Shown: in pieces, positions 10,134 to 18,792 of the stretch | Layout: each line of letters starts with the position of its first letter | Position numbering within the stretch: position 1 is the stretch's first letter | Notes under the pieces: model-generated | What the model saw: only the letters and a program-made list of their open reading frames with translations | What the model was told of the DNA's origin: nothing | Database searches by the model: none | Translations under genes and position numbers: made by a program | DNA from: Enhydrobacter aerosaccus | GTDB lineage: Bacteria > Pseudomonadota > Alphaproteobacteria > Reyranellales > Reyranellaceae | DNA length: 64,000 nucleotides | Assembly: GCF_900167455.1 (NCBI RefSeq) | Contig: NZ_FUWJ01000005.1 | Coordinates: 1 to 64,000 of the forward strand | Direction: 5' to 3'

Positions 10134-11105
10134 CTAGCGGCCGACGCGGCTGACAGCCTTGTTGCTCTTCAGCAGACCATCGAAATAGGCGATGGTCTTC
10201 GTCAGGCCTTCATCGAGGGCCACCTTCGGTTCCCAACCAAGCTTCTCCCGCGCCAGGGTGATATCCGGGCAACGCTGCATGGGATCGTCCACCGGCAGAG
10301 GTTGAAAGATCAGCTTCGATTTGCCGTTCACGAGCTTCAGGACCTTTTCCGCGAGGTGCTTGACCGGCATTTCGACTGGATTGCCCAGATTGACCGGGCC
10401 GGTGAAGTCGTCGGCCGTATGGTCCATCAGGCGGATCCATCCCTCGATCAGGTCGTCGACATAGCAGAAGGCGCGGGTCTGCATGCCGTCGCCGTAGATG
10501 GTGATGTCCTCGCCCCTCAGCGCCTGGACGATGAAGTTCGAGACCACGCGCCCATCGTTCGGATGCATGCGGGGACCGTAGGTGTTGAAGATGCGGGCGA
10601 CCTTGATCCGCAGCTTGTGCTGGCGCCAGTAGTCGAAGAACAGGGTCTCGGCGCAACGCTTGCCTTCATCGTAGCAGGCACGCGGTCCCAACGGATTGAC
10701 GTTGCCGCGATAACTCTCGACCTGCGGATGAACGGTCGGGTCACCATAGACCTCGCTGGTCGAGGCCTGGAAGATCTTGGCACGCACGCGCTTGGCGAGC
10801 CCGAGCATATTGATGGCGCCATGCACGCTGGTCTTCGTCGTCTGCACCGGATCGTGCTGATAGTGGATGGGCGAAGCCGGACAGGCGAGATTGTAGATCT
10901 CGTCGACCTCGACATAGAGCGGAAAGGTCACGTCGTGACGCATCAGCTCGAAATGCGGGTTGTCCATACAGGCAGCGACATTGTCCTTGCTGCCGGTGAA
11001 GTAGTTGTCGACGCACAGCACGTCGTTCCCGGCCCGCAGCAGCCGTTCGCAGAGATGTGAGCCCAAAAAGCCCGCCCCGCCCGTCACCAGTATTCGCTTG
11101 CCCAT
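10134..11105 (-). CDS. UDP-glucuronate decarboxylase (UDP-xylose synthase) family protein
   Basis: The 323-residue extended SDR matches UXS enzymes, which oxidise UDP-glucuronate and decarboxylate it to UDP-xylose. Seen: GGAGFLGSH (9-17), the UXS-specific TSEVYGDP (116-123) with the Glu that assists decarboxylation, and CYDEGKR with catalytic Tyr145 and Lys149. [18 protein letters not shown] and [15 protein letters not shown] follow, both typical of the group. Length is normal. Neighbouring GalE, epimerase and glycosyltransferase genes support a role in exopolysaccharide or LPS sugars. A closely related dTDP-glucose dehydratase function is less likely given the TSEVYGDP motif. Confidence 0.88.
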   Translation of the reverse strand: MGKRILVTGGAGFLGSHLCERLLRAGNDVLCVDNYFTGSKDNVAACMDNPHFELMRHDVTFPLYVEVDEIYNLACPASPIHYQHDPVQTTKTSVHGAINMLGLAKRVRAKIFQASTSEVYGDPTVHPQVESYRGNVNPLGPRACYDEGKRCAETLFFDYWRQHKLRIKVARIFNTYGPRMHPNDGRVVSNFIVQALRGEDITIYGDGMQTRAFCYVDDLIEGWIRLMDHTADDFTGPVNLGNPVEMPVKHLAEKVLKLVNGKSKLIFQPLPVDDPMQRCPDITLAREKLGWEPKVALDEGLTKTIAYFDGLLKSNKAVSRVGR

Positions 11106-11216
11106 GACACCCCAGAAGACCTTTCTCGAAGGCGAGACTAGGCGATCAAACTCTTGAAATCACTCCCAATCCGTCGCACTCCAGACGCCATAAGACAGGA
11201 TAGGGAGTAGCGCACC

Positions 11217-12776
11217 ATGGGCATGCAGATGGTCGGCCTTGCCGACATCGTGCGGACGCACGCGATTGGACAAGGCGCGGCGGTCGCTCTCGTTCATGAC
11301 GGCCGACCGACGACCTATGGCCATCTGCATCAAGCCTCAAATCGAGTGGCGCAGGGCTTGATTGCTGAAGGTATCCGGCCGCAGTCCCGGGTGGCGCACC
11401 TGGACAAGAGCAGCGATCTCTTCTTCGACCTGCTGTTCGGCGTGTCAAAAGTCGGCGCGGTCATGGTTTCGGTGAACTGGAGGTTGGCCGCACCGGAAGT
11501 GCTCCACATCGTCAATGACGCCGATGCCGAGATCCTGTTCGTCGGAGAGGAGTTCTTCCCGGTCATCGACGAGATCCGCGACCAGCTCCGCAGCGTCCGC
11601 GAGATCGTGGCCCTGTCGGGCGTCCACCCCGGATGGGAGCCCTTCGCGCGCTGGCGCGATCGCCATCCGAACATCGACCCACAACATCCAGCCAAAGCCT
11701 CCGACACTGCGGTCCAGTTCTATACGAGCGGTACGACGGGCCTCCCCAAGGGAGCCGAGCTCACCAATTCGAACTTCGCCTCCATGTTCCGATATTGGTC
11801 GCGGAGCTGGCAGCTCGAGCCCGGCAGACGCAGCATCGTCTGCCTCCCCATGTTCCATATTGGCGGAGCGGGCTGGGGAATGGCTGGTCTCTACGCCGGC
11901 GCCACGAACTATGTCGTGCGCGAATTCGTGCCGGCGCAGATCCTCGATATCATCCAGAGCCATCGCATCGAGGTAGCCCTCTTCGTTCCGGCCATGATCC
12001 TGTTTCTGCTCCAGGCACCGCAGGTTCGGGAAACCGACCTGTCGAGTCTTCAGCTCATCGTCTACGGCGCTGCGCCCATTCCGGCAGAGCTGCTCAAGCA
12101 GGCCATGGCTGTCTTCGGATGCGGTTTCCAGCAGGTCTACGGACTGACCGAAACGACTGGCGCCATCACGCTTCTGCCGACGGAAGACCATGATCCCTCC
12201 AATGCCAAGAAGCTTCTTTCCTGCGGCTATGCCCAGAAAGAAGTGGAGCTGCGCATCATCGGTGACGATGGACGCGACCTCCCGCCGGGCGAGGTCGGGG
12301 AAATCGCCGTGCGTTCGCCGCAAGTCATGGGTGGCTACTGGAAGCTGCCGGATGCCACCGCGCGCGCCGTCAAAGGCGACTGGTTCCTGACTGGCGATGC
12401 CGGTTATCTCGACGACGAGGGCTATCTCTACATCTACGACCGCGTTAAGGACATGATCGTCTCGGGCGGCGAGAACATCTATCCTGCCGAGGTCGAGAGT
12501 GCGCTGTTCGGTCACCCCGCGGTCGCAGACGTAGCCGTGATCGGCGTGCCCGATGAACGCTGGGGCGAAGCCGTCAAGGCGGTGGTGGTGACGAAACCGG
12601 GCTCGGTCGTGACGGCCGCCGAACTCATCGACTGGGCCCGATCACGCATTGCCGGCTACAAACTCCCCAAGTCCATCGACTTCATCGACGCGCTGCCGCG
12701 CAATCCGACCGGCAAGATCCTCAAGCGGGAGCTGCGTAAGGCTTACTGGAGTGACAGGACGCGGCAGGTCAATTGA
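11217..12776 (+). CDS. Acyl-CoA synthetase (AMP-binding, class I adenylate-forming)
   Basis: The 519-residue enzyme activates a carboxylic acid to an acyl-adenylate and then to acyl-CoA. The P-loop motif YTSGTTGLPKG is at 169-179, followed by YGLTETTG, the GDAGYLDDEGYLYIYDRVKD hinge region and GGENIYPAEVES. PTGKILKRELR near the C-terminus contains the catalytic Lys of the A10 motif. It resembles medium- and long-chain fatty-acid or 3-methylmercaptopropionate CoA ligases; the exact acid is not readable. The start is supported by AGGGAG about 8 bases upstream. It stands alone between a divergent UXS gene and a convergent secreted-protein gene. Confidence 0.85.
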   Translation: MGMQMVGLADIVRTHAIGQGAAVALVHDGRPTTYGHLHQASNRVAQGLIAEGIRPQSRVAHLDKSSDLFFDLLFGVSKVGAVMVSVNWRLAAPEVLHIVNDADAEILFVGEEFFPVIDEIRDQLRSVREIVALSGVHPGWEPFARWRDRHPNIDPQHPAKASDTAVQFYTSGTTGLPKGAELTNSNFASMFRYWSRSWQLEPGRRSIVCLPMFHIGGAGWGMAGLYAGATNYVVREFVPAQILDIIQSHRIEVALFVPAMILFLLQAPQVRETDLSSLQLIVYGAAPIPAELLKQAMAVFGCGFQQVYGLTETTGAITLLPTEDHDPSNAKKLLSCGYAQKEVELRIIGDDGRDLPPGEVGEIAVRSPQVMGGYWKLPDATARAVKGDWFLTGDAGYLDDEGYLYIYDRVKDMIVSGGENIYPAEVESALFGHPAVADVAVIGVPDERWGEAVKAVVVTKPGSVVTAAELIDWARSRIAGYKLPKSIDFIDALPRNPTGKILKRELRKAYWSDRTRQVN

Positions 12777-12786
12777 GATCCGCAAG

Positions 12787-12810
12787 CGGCGGCTTCATCC
12801 GAAGCCGCCG
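12787..12810. terminator. Hairpin between convergent genes
   Basis: A perfect 10-bp stem, CGGCGGCTTC (12787-12796) and GAAGCCGCCG (12801-12810) with a 4-base loop, lies just after the acyl-CoA synthetase stop and before the stop of the opposite secreted-protein gene. Only a weak T-containing stretch follows; it probably ends transcription from both sides. Confidence 0.6.
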
Positions 12811-12830
12811 ACTTCTATCATTCAACCAGG

Positions 12831-13763
12831 CTATCGCCGTCCGCCGAAGCTATGGCCGGCACCGTAGTTGCCGCCGTTATAGCCGCCGCTGGTGTAGGAC
12901 CGGTTGGCGGCATAACCGGCGCCGTTGTAGGTCGCTCCGTTATAGCCCGCGCCGTTATAGCTGACGGTTCGAGGCTGGCCGCTGTTCCAGCCGTGTTGCG
13001 TCGAGGCCGTGGGCGCCGGGGCGCCGGTAGCGGGAGCCCCGCCATTATGCTGCCAGCCGCCGCCAGCCTGGCCGTACCCGTTGCTGCCAGGCGTGTTCCC
13101 CTGGTAGCCCGAGCCGGTGCCGTGCTGCCATCCGCCCTGACCGGGATTGCCGTTCCAGGAATGCTGTGAACCCGGCGTGGGCTGTCCGGGCTGACCGCCA
13201 TTCCAGCCATGCTGACTGTTCTGGTCCCAACCGTAGTGATTGCCGTTCCAATTGTGGTCACGGCCCCAATCCCGGCCATCCGCCTGACGACGATCCCAGC
13301 CGTCGCGGTCGCGGTTCCAGTCGCGCCGATCGGCATCGTGTCGATCCCACCCCTCGCGACCTCGATCGCCGTCGCGCCCGCGCCAGGCATCGCGATCATG
13401 CCCGCCGCCATCGCGCCCCCAACCGTCACGACCACCGGAAGCCGTCCTGTCGTTGTGGGTGTCGCGGTAGATCTCGCGGCCCTCATGGTTGGTCATGCCG
13501 TCGATACGCTGACGCTCCTGCGGAGAGACATGGCCGTCCGCCTCGGCATAGGACTGGGCTCGGTTGATGCTACGTTGGCCCTGCTCCAGACGGGCTGTCT
13601 CGCCCGGTGTAAGTTGTCCGTTGCTGACACCGTGGCTAATCCATTGCTGCTGCTCGGCTTGGCGCTGATCGATGCCGTACATCGATTGCGCATACGCACC
13701 GCCACCAACGAGCAGACTGCCCGCCGTCAGCGCCGCGTAAGGCATGTGGCGAAGTTTCGACAT
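12831..13763 (-). CDS. Secreted Gly/Asn/Trp-rich low-complexity protein
   Basis: I do not recognise a family for this 310-residue protein. A Sec signal peptide ends at GGAYAQ (about residue 26). A helical-looking region (27-90) with QLTPGETARLEQGQ and HVSPQERQRIDGM follows; these resemble the short repeats of small secreted proteins with LT.GE..RLE motifs. From about residue 100 it becomes low complexity: first Asp/Arg/Trp-rich (repeats of DGWDR and RDWGRD), then Asn/Gly/Trp/Gln-rich, and finally Tyr-Asn-Gly-Ala-Gly repeats to the C-terminus ending SFGGRR. Such tails are common in cell-surface or periplasmic adhesive and RNA/metal-binding proteins, but no function can be claimed. Confidence 0.75.
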   Translation of the reverse strand: MSKLRHMPYAALTAGSLLVGGGAYAQSMYGIDQRQAEQQQWISHGVSNGQLTPGETARLEQGQRSINRAQSYAEADGHVSPQERQRIDGMTNHEGREIYRDTHNDRTASGGRDGWGRDGGGHDRDAWRGRDGDRGREGWDRHDADRRDWNRDRDGWDRRQADGRDWGRDHNWNGNHYGWDQNSQHGWNGGQPGQPTPGSQHSWNGNPGQGGWQHGTGSGYQGNTPGSNGYGQAGGGWQHNGGAPATGAPAPTASTQHGWNSGQPRTVSYNGAGYNGATYNGAGYAANRSYTSGGYNGGNYGAGHSFGGRR

Positions 13764-13908
13764 GAGGTCCTCTGGGCGTGTTTCGGCGGCACCGAGGTGC
13801 CACCTTAAGAATCGCTACGCCGACCTCCCTACAAACATCCCTCGAAAATGTGATGGGAGATGTTAGAAAAGCCGTCTCCTAAGGAAACGCCACAGAGAAG
13901 TCACAGCG

Positions 13909-14973
13909 ATGTCCCAGTTGCCGCCGAACCTTACACCAGTGCGCGAAGCGCATCTGTTCGATGAGGCCCGCCTGGCCGAATATATGACCGACAACGTCGA
14001 GGGCTTCCGTGGTCCGATTCGGGTTCTCCAATTCGAAGGCGGCCAAAGCAATCCGACGTTCCATCTGACGGACGGCAGCGAGCGGATGTACGTGCTGCGC
14101 AAGAAGCCCCCCGGAAAGCTTCTGCCCTCGGCTCACCAGGTCGATCGCGAATACCGCGTTATCAAGGCGCTCTCGGACCACACCGACGTGCCGGTGCCGA
14201 AGCCTTACGCGCTTTGCCAGGACGACAGCGTGATCGGGACTGCGTTCTACATCATGGAGTTCCTGCCGGGGCGCATCTTCGCCGACGTGAAGATGGCGGA
14301 TGTCTCGCCAGCCGATCGCGGAAAGATCTTCGACTCGATGAACGACGTGCTGGCTCGCATCCACAACGTCGACTACCGCGCGGTCGGCTTGGGCGATTAT
14401 GGCCGCGAAGGCCAGTATATCCCGCGCCAGATCGCCCGCTGGTCAAGCCAGTATGACCTCTCCCAAACGGAGCACATCGAGTCGATGGAGCTCCTGAAGA
14501 AATGGCTGCCGGCGAATATTCCCCCGGGTGACGAGACGCGCATCAATCACGGCGACTACCGGCTCGGCAACACGATCGTCCATCCGACCGAACCGCGCAT
14601 CATCGCGGTGCTCGATTGGGAATTGAGCACGCTTGGCCATCCGTTGGCCGATCTCGGCTACAACTGCATGATGTATCATTTCGGCGAAGGCTTCGGCGCC
14701 TCCGGCGGCTACGCTGGCATGGATCTGAAAGCGTTCGGCATTCCGAGCGAGCAGGAATACCTTGCCGCCTATGCCCGTCGCACCGGTCGGGCAGGCATCG
14801 ACCATTGGGATTTCTACCTGGCCTTCTCCCTGTTCCGTCTCGCGGCGATCGTGCAGGGCGTTTACAAGCGCGGGCTGGACGGCAATGCGTCCTCGACGAC
14901 GGCCACGAAGTACGGCAACCGCGCCAAGGCAATGGCCGATCTCGGCTGGTCGATGGTGAAGGCGCGCGCCTGA
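13909..14973 (+). CDS. APH-fold phosphotransferase (ACAD10/11 N-domain-like)
   Basis: The 354-residue protein has an aminoglycoside-phosphotransferase kinase fold. Seen: a nucleotide-loop region EGGQSNPTF (43-51), YVLRKKPPG (61-69) with the ATP-binding Lys, the Brenner motif HGDYRLGN (214-221) carrying catalytic Asp216 and Asn221, and VLDWELSTLG with the metal-binding Asp236. This subgroup is related to the kinase domain of mitochondrial ACAD10/11, which phosphorylates 4-hydroxyacyl-CoA, and its genes commonly sit near acyl-CoA dehydrogenases or ligases. The acyl-CoA ligase 1.1 kb away fits. Antibiotic resistance is unlikely. Confidence 0.85.
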   Translation: MSQLPPNLTPVREAHLFDEARLAEYMTDNVEGFRGPIRVLQFEGGQSNPTFHLTDGSERMYVLRKKPPGKLLPSAHQVDREYRVIKALSDHTDVPVPKPYALCQDDSVIGTAFYIMEFLPGRIFADVKMADVSPADRGKIFDSMNDVLARIHNVDYRAVGLGDYGREGQYIPRQIARWSSQYDLSQTEHIESMELLKKWLPANIPPGDETRINHGDYRLGNTIVHPTEPRIIAVLDWELSTLGHPLADLGYNCMMYHFGEGFGASGGYAGMDLKAFGIPSEQEYLAAYARRTGRAGIDHWDFYLAFSLFRLAAIVQGVYKRGLDGNASSTTATKYGNRAKAMADLGWSMVKARA

Positions 14974-14991
14974 CGGGGCGCGCGAAAGATC

Positions 14992-15726
14992 TCAGGATTC
15001 GTCGGCGAGCGGCACCATTGAGGTGTCATTGCCAACCGGGCAATTGGCGCTGTCTATCACCATGTTCGCGGGGTTGCGATATTTGTCGATATCGTAATAG
15101 GTCGACTCGGTCGGCGCTTTCGGCGGCGGCGTCCGCAACGTCCAAGCCACCAGTCTCTTGATCACGCTGCCGAGCGCCTGGTCGAAGGCCTCGACGATTT
15201 TCGGCACCTTGTCGGCACGGGCCCGCACACAACGCTCGAAAGTGGCCTCGCCGATGATCTGGCGCTCCGGCATCTGCACGAGCTTTGCAACGATGCGCAC
15301 ATGGACGATCGGCGTGCCGCCATAGAAGTACATCGCCTCGAAGTTCCGCAGATCCGGCTGCAGGACGTAATTGGCCCGCAATCCGATCGACTCACGGGCT
15401 ACAGCCAGGATCTTTCGCGTGTTCTCGAAGGAGTCGACGATGCGGGTCTGGACCATCAGCGGCGCCCGGTCCGTCCAGGCCGTCTTGGCATAGTAGTCGA
15501 AGGACGTCGGCGATTGGGCGAGCGCGATGCGCCCGGTGTTGAGGTTGGCCGCGGCGGCCGGTACCTCCACTGCCAGCTGCCAGCGGACGGACGGCAAATC
15601 CGGATCGAATGTGCTCTTCGGAGTGACCTGATACAGATCCGTGGGCTCTTCAGCAGCCTGGATCAGCTGGCAACCGGAAAGCAGCATGGCGGCTGCTATC
15701 GCCACCATGGCCCAACGCAAGTTCAT
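14992..15726 (-). CDS. Mce/Mla-associated auxiliary lipoprotein (ABC-type transport auxiliary, PqiC-like)
   Basis: This 244-residue protein starts with a lipoprotein signal ending in LLSGC (lipid anchor at Cys19). The rest has the layout of the ABC-type transport auxiliary lipoprotein family (PqiC/LptE-like): LYQVTPKSTF, RWQLAVEVPAA, the mid-domain SFDYYAKTAWTDRAPLMVQ and an OM-associated fold. In alphaproteobacteria such lipoproteins are the fourth component of Mce transporters and sit at the outer membrane. The ATG overlaps the MlaD stop (ATGA), so it is the last gene of a four-gene coupled operon. Confidence 0.85.
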   Translation of the reverse strand: MNLRWAMVAIAAAMLLSGCQLIQAAEEPTDLYQVTPKSTFDPDLPSVRWQLAVEVPAAAANLNTGRIALAQSPTSFDYYAKTAWTDRAPLMVQTRIVDSFENTRKILAVARESIGLRANYVLQPDLRNFEAMYFYGGTPIVHVRIVAKLVQMPERQIIGEATFERCVRARADKVPKIVEAFDQALGSVIKRLVAWTLRTPPPKAPTESTYYDIDKYRNPANMVIDSANCPVGNDTSMVPLADES

Positions 15727-16757
15727 TTCGGCGTGTATCCCTGCTTGCCGCTGAATACGAATCCGGCAGGATCGCGCTCCAGCTTGGTGGCGATGACGTT
15801 GAGGTTGGCCGTCAGCTCGCGCAGCTCACGGATTGCCAGCGAGAGTTCCGTCAATCCAGTCTCGGAGAATTGCTGTATCGGGCCGCGGCTTCCTGCCAGC
15901 AGCTTGTTTACCTGATTCGCCGCGCCGTTGATGTTGGCGAGTGCGACCTTGGCCTCGCTGATGGTCTTCGCCAGTTCACCGCGCTCCTTGCCCGCCAGCG
16001 CCTTGCGGGTCGCCTCGTCCTGGGGGCCGAGCTCCATGGCCATGAGGCCAAGCGTATCGGACAATCGATCAAGCTTGGTAAAGGTGTTGCGGAACTCCGC
16101 GATTGCGACCGGCAACTCGGACAATGTCGACTGGATCGCAGGATCCTGCTTGGCGATGCCACCGGTCACGGTCGAAATATTCCGCATGGTATCGCTGAAG
16201 GCGGTGAGGTTGTCCTCGCTCAGGAGCTCGTTCAACCGATCCACGGTCACACTCGCCTTGGACAGGAGTTCCTGCGCGGTAGTCGAGGTGGCTTGAAGGA
16301 AGGAGGCACCTTCGCGGATCTCGGGATACGGCTTTTCGCCGAGCTTCTTCTTCGGCTTGATCTCGTCCGATTCGAGACGCCCCACGATCTGGATGTAGGC
16401 GGCGCCGGCGATGAACGGCTTCTCGAAGACTGCGTAGGACCGTTCACGGATATCGATGTGGGAATCGACCGCGACCGTGACTTCGATCTTCTCGCTGAGA
16501 CGCTCCCGCCCGGTGCTGCGCTGAACGTCGCGCCGCGATGTCAGCTCGATGTCCTGCACACGACCAACCCGGAGGCCGCGATAATAGACCGGTGAATCGA
16601 TGGTCAGGCCCTGGACATCACCCGAAAAGAGAATGACGTAGTAGGCATAGGAGGTCTGGTCGCCCTCCCGCAATTTCCAGATCACGAAGCCGACCAGCGA
16701 CGCGACGAACAGGATCATCGCCGCGCCGATCAACACATAAGGCGATTTATTTTCCAT
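15723..16757 (-). CDS. MlaD/Mce-domain substrate-binding protein
   Basis: The 344-residue inner-membrane-anchored protein has an N-terminal transmembrane helix (about residues 8-27) followed by an MCE domain: VILFSGDVQGL, SPVYYRGLRVGRVQDIEL, and AYIQIVGRLESDE. The C-terminal half is a predicted helical region (VTVDRLNELLSEDNL to the end) like the coiled needle of PqiB/Mce proteins. It binds or channels lipids across the periplasm. The start MENKSPYVL overlaps the ATPase gene by 11 bp. Longer than E. coli MlaD (about 180 residues), it belongs to the four-component Mce group. Confidence 0.92.
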   Translation of the reverse strand: MENKSPYVLIGAAMILFVASLVGFVIWKLREGDQTSYAYYVILFSGDVQGLTIDSPVYYRGLRVGRVQDIELTSRRDVQRSTGRERLSEKIEVTVAVDSHIDIRERSYAVFEKPFIAGAAYIQIVGRLESDEIKPKKKLGEKPYPEIREGASFLQATSTTAQELLSKASVTVDRLNELLSEDNLTAFSDTMRNISTVTGGIAKQDPAIQSTLSELPVAIAEFRNTFTKLDRLSDTLGLMAMELGPQDEATRKALAGKERGELAKTISEAKVALANINGAANQVNKLLAGSRGPIQQFSETGLTELSLAIRELRELTANLNVIATKLERDPAGFVFSGKQGYTPK

Positions 16758-17568
16758 CGGACGACGCTTTGTCCTTCTGCCGGGCTGCCGCCCGTCCGCG
16801 CGGTCCATGGAAATATTCCCGGACCCAGGGATGATCGTAGGCCAGCAATTCGTCCATCGTACCCGCTACCACGCGCTTGTCGAGAAGGACCGCGACCCGG
16901 TCGCAAATGGCATTCAGGCTGTCAAGATCGTGGGTAACCATCAACACTGTGAGGCCGAGGCTCTGCTGCAGGCTCCTGACCAGTTCGTCATAGTGGGAGG
17001 CACCGATCGGATCGAGGCCGGCGGTCGGCTCATCGAGAAAGAGGAGTTCCGGATCGAGCGCGAGTGCGCGGGCAAGGCTGGCCCTTTTCCGCATGCCACC
17101 GGAAAGTTCGGATGGCTTCTTCTCGCCAGTATCAGCCGGCAGACCAACGAGGGCGATCTTGAGCGCGGCAATGCAGCGCATGGCCTCCTCATCGAGACCG
17201 GCATGCTCGCGAATGGGAACCATGATGTTCTCGGCCACGGTAAGAGACGAAAACAAGGCACCGTCCTGGAACTGGACTCCCGTATGCGCATGAAAATCAT
17301 GCTCGGCCTTGCCGTGCAGGCCACGGCGATCGACTCCCAGAACCTCGATCCGGCCATGGCGGGCCGGATTCAGGCCGATGATTGTGCGAAGCAGAACCGA
17401 TTTGCCGGAGCCCGATCCGCCGACCAGCCCGACGACCTCGCCCCGGAACATGTCGAAGTCGAGTTTGTCGTGGATGACATGATCGCCAAACTGCGTGCGC
17501 ACGTCGCGCAGCCTGACGATCACCTCCCGTCCGTTACGATGGTCGACAAGTTGTCCACCGTCGGCCAT
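16747..17568 (-). CDS. Mla/Mce-type ABC transporter ATPase (MlaF-like)
   Basis: The 273-residue ATPase energises the lipid transporter. Walker A is GGSGSGKS (50-57), the Q-loop is VQFQDGALFSSL, the signature is LSGGMRKRASLARAL, Walker B is LLFLDEPTAGLDP and the H-loop is VTHDLDS. LSGGMRKR with a following Arg-Ala is typical of MlaF/MkL. The start ATG shares one base with the stop of the permease gene (TGATG), and the in-frame codons further upstream lie inside that gene. Confidence 0.94.
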   Translation of the reverse strand: MADGGQLVDHRNGREVIVRLRDVRTQFGDHVIHDKLDFDMFRGEVVGLVGGSGSGKSVLLRTIIGLNPARHGRIEVLGVDRRGLHGKAEHDFHAHTGVQFQDGALFSSLTVAENIMVPIREHAGLDEEAMRCIAALKIALVGLPADTGEKKPSELSGGMRKRASLARALALDPELLFLDEPTAGLDPIGASHYDELVRSLQQSLGLTVLMVTHDLDSLNAICDRVAVLLDKRVVAGTMDELLAYDHPWVREYFHGPRGRAAARQKDKASSDGK

Positions 17569-18692
17569 CACACGCCTGCCAGCAGGAAGATGATGGAAAA
17601 GATCGCGTCCAGAACGATGACGCAGAAGATGGATTCGACCACGGACCGCGTCGTCAACAGCCCCACGCTCTCCGCGCTGCCGCGCACCTGCAGGCCTTCG
17701 AAACAGCCGATCGCCGCGATGATCATGCCGAAGACGGGCGCCTTGATGATACCAGTATAGAAGCTCCAGATTCCCACTGTGTCGCGCAAACGCGCGAAGA
17801 ACTGCACGAAGGTGAAATCGAGATAGATCGTGCAGGCGACGGCACCGCCCAGCAGTCCGGCCATATCGCCCCAGAACACCAGCAGCGGCATGGAGATCAC
17901 CAGGGCAAAGATGCGCGGCAATACCAGCCACTCGATGGGATTGAGGCCGATCGTGCGCATGGCATCGATCTCCTGATTGACCTGCATCGTTCCCAGTTGG
18001 GCGGTAAAGGCACTGCCGGAACGGCCGGCGACAATGATTGCCGTGAGCAGGACGCCCAGTTCCCGGAATATGCCGATTCCGACCGCTTCGACCGTGAAGG
18101 TCTCGGCCCCGAACTGCCGCAGCTGCTGAACGCCCTGATAGGCTATGACGACACCGATCAGGAAGCACAGCACCGCAACAATCGCGAGCGCCTTGATCCA
18201 CACCTCGTACATCTGTCCCACCACCGCGGTGGGCCGAAATCGCCTGGGCTGCATGAAGGCCCCGGCCAGCACGACCAGCGTCTCGCCGAAGAACGCGCAC
18301 AGCGCGATGATCTGATGGTAGAGGTCGACCAGGCTATGGCCGACCTCGCCAAGCCAGTGCGTCAGCCAGTTGACCTTTGGCTCCGGCGGCGTCGCCACCA
18401 TGTTGGTCTGCACGACACGGAACAGATCGGCCTGGCCCTGTTCCCGGGTCCGAAATTCGATATCCTTCTCGTTACCGGCAAGCTGCAGCAGTTCCAGGAC
18501 ACCGGCTGTATCCAGACGCTCGACGTGGGTGAGATCGATCAAACGGGGTTTGCGGGTCGATCCGGCCGGGGATGCCTGCCTCCGTCTCCGCCGGAGCGTG
18601 CGAATGCTGAACACGGTCCAGGTGCCGGATGCTTCGAGGACCGGCGTGCCGTCACGGTCGACGTAGCGAAAAGTGGGATGGGCGCCAGCCAT
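17568..18692 (-). CDS. MlaE-type ABC permease with N-terminal STAS domain
   Basis: This 374-residue protein fuses an N-terminal STAS-like domain (about 1-105; LIDLTHVERLDTAGVLELLQLAG is the anti-sigma-antagonist-like core) to an MlaE permease. The permease part includes EVWIKALAIVAVLCFLIGV, the coupling region FRELGVLLTAIIVAGRSGSAF, the family hallmark EIDAMRTIGLNPIEWLV, and several membrane helices. In E. coli the STAS function is a separate protein, MlaB; here it is fused. It is the first gene of the operon. Divergent PPK2 lies 100 bp upstream. Confidence 0.93.
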   Translation of the reverse strand: MAGAHPTFRYVDRDGTPVLEASGTWTVFSIRTLRRRRRQASPAGSTRKPRLIDLTHVERLDTAGVLELLQLAGNEKDIEFRTREQGQADLFRVVQTNMVATPPEPKVNWLTHWLGEVGHSLVDLYHQIIALCAFFGETLVVLAGAFMQPRRFRPTAVVGQMYEVWIKALAIVAVLCFLIGVVIAYQGVQQLRQFGAETFTVEAVGIGIFRELGVLLTAIIVAGRSGSAFTAQLGTMQVNQEIDAMRTIGLNPIEWLVLPRIFALVISMPLLVFWGDMAGLLGGAVACTIYLDFTFVQFFARLRDTVGIWSFYTGIIKAPVFGMIIAAIGCFEGLQVRGSAESVGLLTTRSVVESIFCVIVLDAIFSIIFLLAGV

Positions 18693-18792
18693 TGGAGACA
18701 GGATTTGTCACGACACACGGTTGCGCTGTCAATCGGCATACGCGAATTGCGCCGCCGCCGATGCACTGGCACCATCCGGCCCGGAGGCGCAG

